A stretch of 8,680 nucleotides of DNA, from contig JAFDHW010000081.1 of the NCBI GenBank assembly GCA_019308705.1, positions 1 through 8,680 on the forward strand. The letters run 5' to 3'. The notes beneath the pieces are model-generated. The model ran no database searches. It saw only the letters and a program-made list of their open reading frames with translations, and had not been told where the DNA came from. The stretch comes from Deltaproteobacteria bacterium. GTDB taxonomy: Bacteria > Desulfobacterota > Desulfobacteria > Desulfobacterales > Desulfatibacillaceae. Below are positions 5,162-8,680 of this stretch, piece by piece. A program made the translations under genes and the position numbers. The first letter of the stretch is position 1, and every line of letters begins with the position of its first letter.

Positions 5162-7585
5162 ATGACCGAGCCAACCAAAAACATCCAGGCCGCCGCGCCC
5201 AGAATCGGCGTTTTCGTGTGCCACTGCGGGGCCAACATCGGCAAGGTGGTGGATGTTGCCGCCGTGGCCGAAGCCGCCGGAAAAATGGAAGGCGTGGTGG
5301 TGGCCGCGGACATCGGGTACGCCTGTTCCGAGCCCGGTCAGCAGGAGATCAAGGACTACATTGCGGAGCACAACTTAGACAGGGTGGTCATCGGCTCCTG
5401 CTCTCCCAGGCTGCACGAGCCCACCTTCCGCCAGATGCTTATTTCCTCGGGCCTGAATCCCTATCTCCTGGAAATGGCCAACCTGCGGGAGCAGTGCTCC
5501 TGGGTGCACATGAACGATTCGGAAGGGGCCACGCAAAAGGCCATGGACCTGGTGCGCATGGCCGTGAGCCGGGCGTCTTTGCTCTACGCCCTGGAGGAGG
5601 AGATCCTGCCGCTTGTCAAGCGCACCCTGGTCATCGGCGGGGGCGTGGCGGGCATCCAGGCGGCGCTGGACCTGGCGGACAACGGCTACGAGGTGGTGCT
5701 GGTGGAAAGGAAGCCCTCCATTGGCGGCACCATGGCCCAGCTGGACAAGACCTTTCCCACCATGGACTGCAGTATCTGAATCCTGGGGCCCAAGATGACG
5801 GATGCCGGTCGGCATCCCAGGATAAAGGTTCTCACCTTAAGTGAAGTCAAGGACGTCTCCGGCCACGTGGGGGACTTTGACGTGCGCATCATAAAGCACG
5901 CCCGGTACGTGGACGAGTCCGCCTGCACGGCCTGCGGCGAGTGCGCCAAGGTCTGCCCGGTGGTGCGGCCCGATGAGTTCAACATGGGCCTTTCCTCCAG
6001 AAAGGCCATCTATTCGCCCTTTCCCCAGGCCGTGCCCAGCGCCTACGCGGTGAACGTGGACGAGTGCCTGGGCCACAACCCGGCGGTGTGCGCCAAGTGC
6101 GTGGAGGTCTGCGACAAGCAGTGCATCAACTTCCACATGTCCGACGAGGAGATCCACGAAAAGGTGGGTTCCATCGTGGTGGCCACGGGCCTTTCGCCGT
6201 ATGACCCCACCATAAACGACGAATACGGTTACACCCGGTTCGAGAACGTGCTCACCAGCCTGGAGTTCGAGCGGCTGGTGAACGCGGGCGGACCCACGGG
6301 CGGGGAGGTCATCCGGCCCACGGACCGGAAAAAGCCCAAGAGGATCGGCTTCATCCAGTGCGTGGGGTCGCGCTCGGCGCAAAAGGGCGGCAATTACTGT
6401 TCCAACATCTGCTGCATGAACACGATAAAAAGCACCCTGGTGCTCAAGGAGCACGACCCGGACTGCGAGGTGAAGGTGTTCTATATCGACATCCGGGCGT
6501 TTGGAAAAGGCTTCGAGGACCTGTATTCCCGCAGCCGGCGGCTGGGGGTGCAGTACATCCGCGGGCTTCCGGGCTCGGTTTCCGAAACCGCGGACAAGAA
6601 CCTTTCCGTTGCCGTGGAAAACACGGTTTCCGGCAAGCTGGAGATCCACGAGCTGGATATGCTGGTTTTGGCGGTGGGGCTTTTGCCCGACCCGGGCACA
6701 CAGAAGCTCCAGGAGATGTTGGGCCTGCAGCTGACCCCGGACGGCTTTTACCTGGAGGCCCATCCCAAGCTTTTGCCCGTGGATGCGGCCACCCGGGGCG
6801 TGTTCTACGCGGGGTGCGCCGAAGGGCCCAAGGACATCAAGGAGAGCGTGACCCAGGCCTCGGCCGCGGCGGCCCGAGCCGTGCGGCTCATGCACAAGGG
6901 CCAGATCACCTCCGAGCCCATCACCTCCTTGGTGCTGGAGGAGCACTGCAAGGCGTGCGGCAAGTGCGCGGAGGTGTGCCCTTACAACGCCATCACCGTG
7001 GACGTCCGGAAGAAGATCCCCGCCCAGGTGAACACCGCCTCCTGCGCGGGATGCGGCACCTGCGCGGCGGAGTGCCCGTTCGGCGCCATCGTTATGAACC
7101 ACTTCACCGACGGCCAGATCCTCTCCCAGGTGGACGCCATGCTGGCGGAGAACGCCAGGGACAAGGTGGTGGCCTTTGCGTGCAACTGGTGCTCCTACGC
7201 GGGCGCGGATTACGCGGGGGTGTCCCGGCTCCAGTACCCCGCCAACGTGCGGCTCATCCGCACCATGTGCTCGGGCCGCGTGGACGAGAAATTCATCTGG
7301 GAGGCGTTTGCAAAGGGTGCGCCCGTGGTGCTGGTTTCCGGGTGCCACATCGGAGACTGTCACTACATCGACGCCAACCACTGGACCGAAAAGCGGGTTG
7401 CCAAGGTGCACAAGAAAATGGAAAAATTGGGAATCCGCGCCGAACGGCTCCAGCTTGCATGGATCAGCGCGGCCGAGGGCGCGCGGTTCGCAGAGGTCAT
7501 GCGCCGCATGGAGAAGCTTCGGCAACAGGTCACGGAAGCGGAGATCGCCTTCACCAAGGAGATCCTGTCCAAGCCCAAAAAGTGA
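5162..7585 (+). CDS. hdrA: HdrA-MvhD fusion, selenocysteine-containing (TGA 5777-5779 read as Sec)
   Basis: This is the flavin core of an Hdr-type complex: 807 residues if the TGA at codon 206 is decoded as selenocysteine. Seen: N-terminal HdrA domain with VCHC (C20, C22); FAD site GGGVAG at 159-164; motif DCSI-Sec-ILGPKM at 202-212; inserted [4Fe-4S] motif C255, C258, C261, C265; cysteines C302, C310, C313, C317, C321; an HdrA-specific set C400, C413, C417, C418; two ferredoxin motifs C596-C606 and C628-C638; and from ~668 an intact MvhD domain (CNWC 674-677, CSGR 703, GCHIGDC 728-733). The same frame continues without a gap across the TGA and the HdrA family motif is unbroken, so this is not a frameshift. 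Automatic callers would split it into 5162-5779 and 5795-7585. HdrA FAD is known in methanogens as the site of flavin-based electron bifurcation. ATG 5162 is preferred over ATG 5120 (inside the upstream gene). The final TGA at 7583 is followed by a terminator. Confidence 0.9.
5777..5779 (+). other. Selenocysteine codon (in-frame UGA, residue 206)
   Basis: The TGA occupies the second conserved position of the HdrA CSxC motif: the surrounding codons read FPTMDCSI, TGA, ILGPKM. Cysteine is usual here, and selenocysteine is known at this site in HdrA of Methanococcus and some Desulfobacterota. The frame stays open for 601 more codons of recognisable HdrA and MvhD sequence, and a hairpin follows at once. 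Decoding would require SelA, SelB, SelC and SelD elsewhere in the genome. Confidence 0.9.
5780..5823 (+). promoter_or_regulatory. Bacterial SECIS element (selenocysteine insertion hairpin)
   Basis: Directly after the UGA the RNA can fold into a two-part hairpin. The lower stem is ATCCTGG (5780-5786) with CCAGGAT (5817-5823), 7 perfect pairs. There is an asymmetric 5' internal loop at 5787-5800. The apical stem is GATGCC (5801-5806) with GGCATC (5811-5816), 6 perfect pairs, closing the tetraloop GGTC (5807-5810). The same GGUC loop occurs in the E. coli fdhF SECIS, where SelB binds. The loop begins 27 bases after the UGA, farther than the 18 in fdhF but plausible for bacterial SECIS. The codons inside the hairpin (GAT, GGT, CAT) end in T, against the strong C-ending habit of the surrounding gene, as expected if RNA structure constrains them. 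Confidence 0.85.
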
Positions 7586-7605
7586 ACCCTTGTTCCCGGC
7601 TCGAT

Positions 7606-7634
7606 GGGGGAGCCAGGCGCTCCCCCTTTTTTTT
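7606..7634 (+). terminator. Rho-independent terminator after the HdrA-MvhD gene
   Basis: GGGGGAGC (7606-7613) pairs perfectly with GCTCCCCC (7619-7626) across the five-base loop CAGGC, and eight T follow directly (7627-7634). It begins 20 bases after the HdrA-MvhD stop and should end the operon transcript. Since the next gene's ribosome binding site starts at the very next base, it may also act as a partial terminator that sets expression of that gene. Confidence 0.9.
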
Positions 7635-7641
7635 GAGGGAG
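7635..7641 (+). promoter_or_regulatory. Ribosome binding site of the U32-like gene
   Basis: GAGGGAG directly follows the terminator T-run. It is seven bases from ATG 7649 and only three from the out-of-frame ATG 7645, so it selects 7649 as the start. Confidence 0.7.
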
Positions 7642-7648
7642 ACGATGC

Positions 7649-8680
7649 ATGCTCCTGGACGCGCCGCTGGCAACCGACGGGGAATACGCCCGGTTCCTGG
7701 AGGGGCACGCCGGGAAGATCCACTCCGTGTATTACGGCCTGGAATCGCCCCTGGCGTCCGACGCCAGGCACCTCCTCGAGCCCAAGAGCATAGATGCGCT
7801 GTTGGCGGTCCTGGCCCTGGTTTCCGGCCCCAAGAAATACGTGCTCTTAAACGCCCGGTTCCACCGGCCCGGGCAGTACCTGGACCACGGGCGCCTGGGA
7901 AGGGTGGCGGACCTGCTTTTTGCCCTGGTGGACGCGGGCCAGGTGCGCGGCGTGGTCCTGGCGGACGCCTACATGGCCACGGCCCTGTCGGATTTTGCCC
8001 CGGACCTTTGCCGGGAGCTGGAAGCCGTGCCCAGCGTGAATTGTATGCTGGATTCTGCGGAAAAGGTTTCCGCGTGGCTGGACTTTCTGGCGGGCACCAA
8101 CTTCCTGCCGCCGAAAAAGATCACCCTGGACCGCTCCCTGAACCGGGATTTCAAGCGCCTGGAGGCGGTTTCCGGCGCGGTGCGGAAGCTTCTGCCGGAT
8201 ACCTTCATCGAGCTTCTGGCCAACGAGGGCTGCCTGCGCCTGTGCCCGTTCAAGCCGGCGCACGACGCCCTCATATCCTTCTGCCGCGCGGAAGGGGGCG
8301 CGCCCACCAGGGAGCTCAACCGGGAACTCGGCTGCATGCGCGTCTTGTGGGAAAACCCCGCGGCCCTGTTTGCGTCCCCCTTTATCCGGCCCGAGGACGC
8401 TGGGGTCTACGAGCCTTTTGTGGACGGTCTGAAGATCTGCGGCCGCACCTTGGGGCCGGAATTTCTCCGGAAGGCGGTATCCGCCTACCTGGAAGGAAGC
8501 TTTTCCGGCAACCTGCTGGATCTCATGGACACCATGGAGTGGCTGGCCGACCATTGGGTGGTGGACAACCAGCGCCTGCCCGGGGATTTTCTGGACACCC
8601 TTTCCTCGTGTGACCTGTCTTGCGGGTCCTGCGGGTATTGCGCGAAACTGCTTGAACATTGCGGCCAAAAAAAGGATATT
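7649..8680 (+). CDS. Peptidase U32-like Cys-rich protein (3' end beyond window)
   Basis: The frame stays open from ATG 7649 to the last base (344 codons, no stop), so the C-terminus is missing, though probably only a short part. Seen: a central segment KKITLDRSLNRDFKRLE followed by FIELLANEGCLRLCPFKPAHD (C195, C199), and later FIRPEDAGVYEPF, LKICGRTLG and GNLLDLMD. These resemble the U32 peptidase/PrtC-like fold, in which 'NEGC...CPF...H' and 'RPED' elements recur and several members (UbiU, UbiV, TrhP) carry [4Fe-4S] clusters and act in hydroxylation rather than proteolysis. The extreme C-terminus has C321, C325, C328, C331 and C338, likely cluster ligands. No signal peptide or membrane segment is seen. 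It is separated from the Hdr operon by a strong terminator, so a role in the Hdr complex is unproven; its substrate is unknown. The family assignment comes from motif memory, not alignment. Confidence 0.6.
   Translation, partial: MLLDAPLATDGEYARFLEGHAGKIHSVYYGLESPLASDARHLLEPKSIDALLAVLALVSGPKKYVLLNARFHRPGQYLDHGRLGRVADLLFALVDAGQVRGVVLADAYMATALSDFAPDLCRELEAVPSVNCMLDSAEKVSAWLDFLAGTNFLPPKKITLDRSLNRDFKRLEAVSGAVRKLLPDTFIELLANEGCLRLCPFKPAHDALISFCRAEGGAPTRELNRELGCMRVLWENPAALFASPFIRPEDAGVYEPFVDGLKICGRTLGPEFLRKAVSAYLEGSFSGNLLDLMDTMEWLADHWVVDNQRLPGDFLDTLSSCDLSCGSCGYCAKLLEHCGQKKDI

Noticed and set aside
5777..5779. TGA as a true stop or a pseudogene mutation in hdrA.
   Set aside because: The frame continues unshifted through the conserved motif, the position is the known Cys/Sec site of HdrA, and a SECIS-like hairpin follows directly.
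7583..7585. A second selenocysteine at the final TGA of the HdrA-MvhD gene.
   Set aside because: The MvhD domain has already ended with a lysine-rich tail, no family sequence follows, and a terminator begins 20 bases later.
7645..7647. ATG at 7645 as the start of the last gene.
   Set aside because: It is out of frame with the U32-like motifs and too close to the GAGGGAG ribosome binding site.
5837..7771. Long minus-strand open frame (644 codons) opposite the HdrA-MvhD gene, and a similar one at 3271-5103.
   Set aside because: Both are antisense shadows of GC-rich coding sequence: no motifs, no sensible ribosome binding site, and they span real gene boundaries.
6358..8613. Plus-strand open frame (751 codons) overlapping the HdrA-MvhD and U32-like genes.
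   Set aside because: It crosses the terminator and two genes in another frame, with a G/R/P-rich composition and no domain.

Overview
This GC-rich window, tightly packed on the plus strand, looks like a piece of a strictly anaerobic Desulfobacterota (sulfate-reducer-type) genome. The reasons are the dense set of heterodisulfide-reductase (Hdr) modules, a 2-oxoacid:ferredoxin oxidoreductase subunit, an HdrL-like giant flavoprotein and a probable selenocysteine codon. No supported gene lies on the minus strand.

Layout: (1) 1-213 is the 3' end of a 2-oxoacid:ferredoxin oxidoreductase gamma subunit. It overlaps the next start in an ATGA. (2) 210-3548 is a 1112-residue HdrL-like protein: an HdrA-like N-terminal piece, a GltD/NfnL-type FAD and pyridine-nucleotide module, a degenerate second HdrA unit and a C-terminal 2x[4Fe-4S] ferredoxin. 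(3) 3577-5157, with a TTG start, is an MvhD-HdrC-HdrB fusion. (4) 5162-7585 is an HdrA-MvhD fusion interrupted by an in-frame TGA at 5777-5779. The TGA falls exactly at the second position of the HdrA CSxC motif and is followed by a hairpin with a GGUC apical loop, so I read it as selenocysteine (Sec206), not a stop. (5) 7606-7634 is a textbook intrinsic terminator. (6) 7649 to the window end is an open-ended Cys-rich protein resembling the peptidase U32 family.

Working hypothesis (inference): genes 2-4 encode one soluble, multi-cluster flavin complex related to HdrABC-MvhD. HdrA would be the bifurcating or confurcating flavin core. The HdrL-like protein would link it to NAD(P)H and ferredoxin. 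HdrB would act at a disulfide or similar acceptor. Coupling to a 2-oxoacid:ferredoxin oxidoreductase suggests that reduced ferredoxin from 2-oxoacid oxidation is the electron source. Several family cysteines are altered: one in the MvhD-like domain and one in the first CCG domain of HdrB. The GltD-type NADP arginine pair is absent from the HdrL-like protein. The complex may therefore differ from characterised ones in cluster content and cofactor choice.
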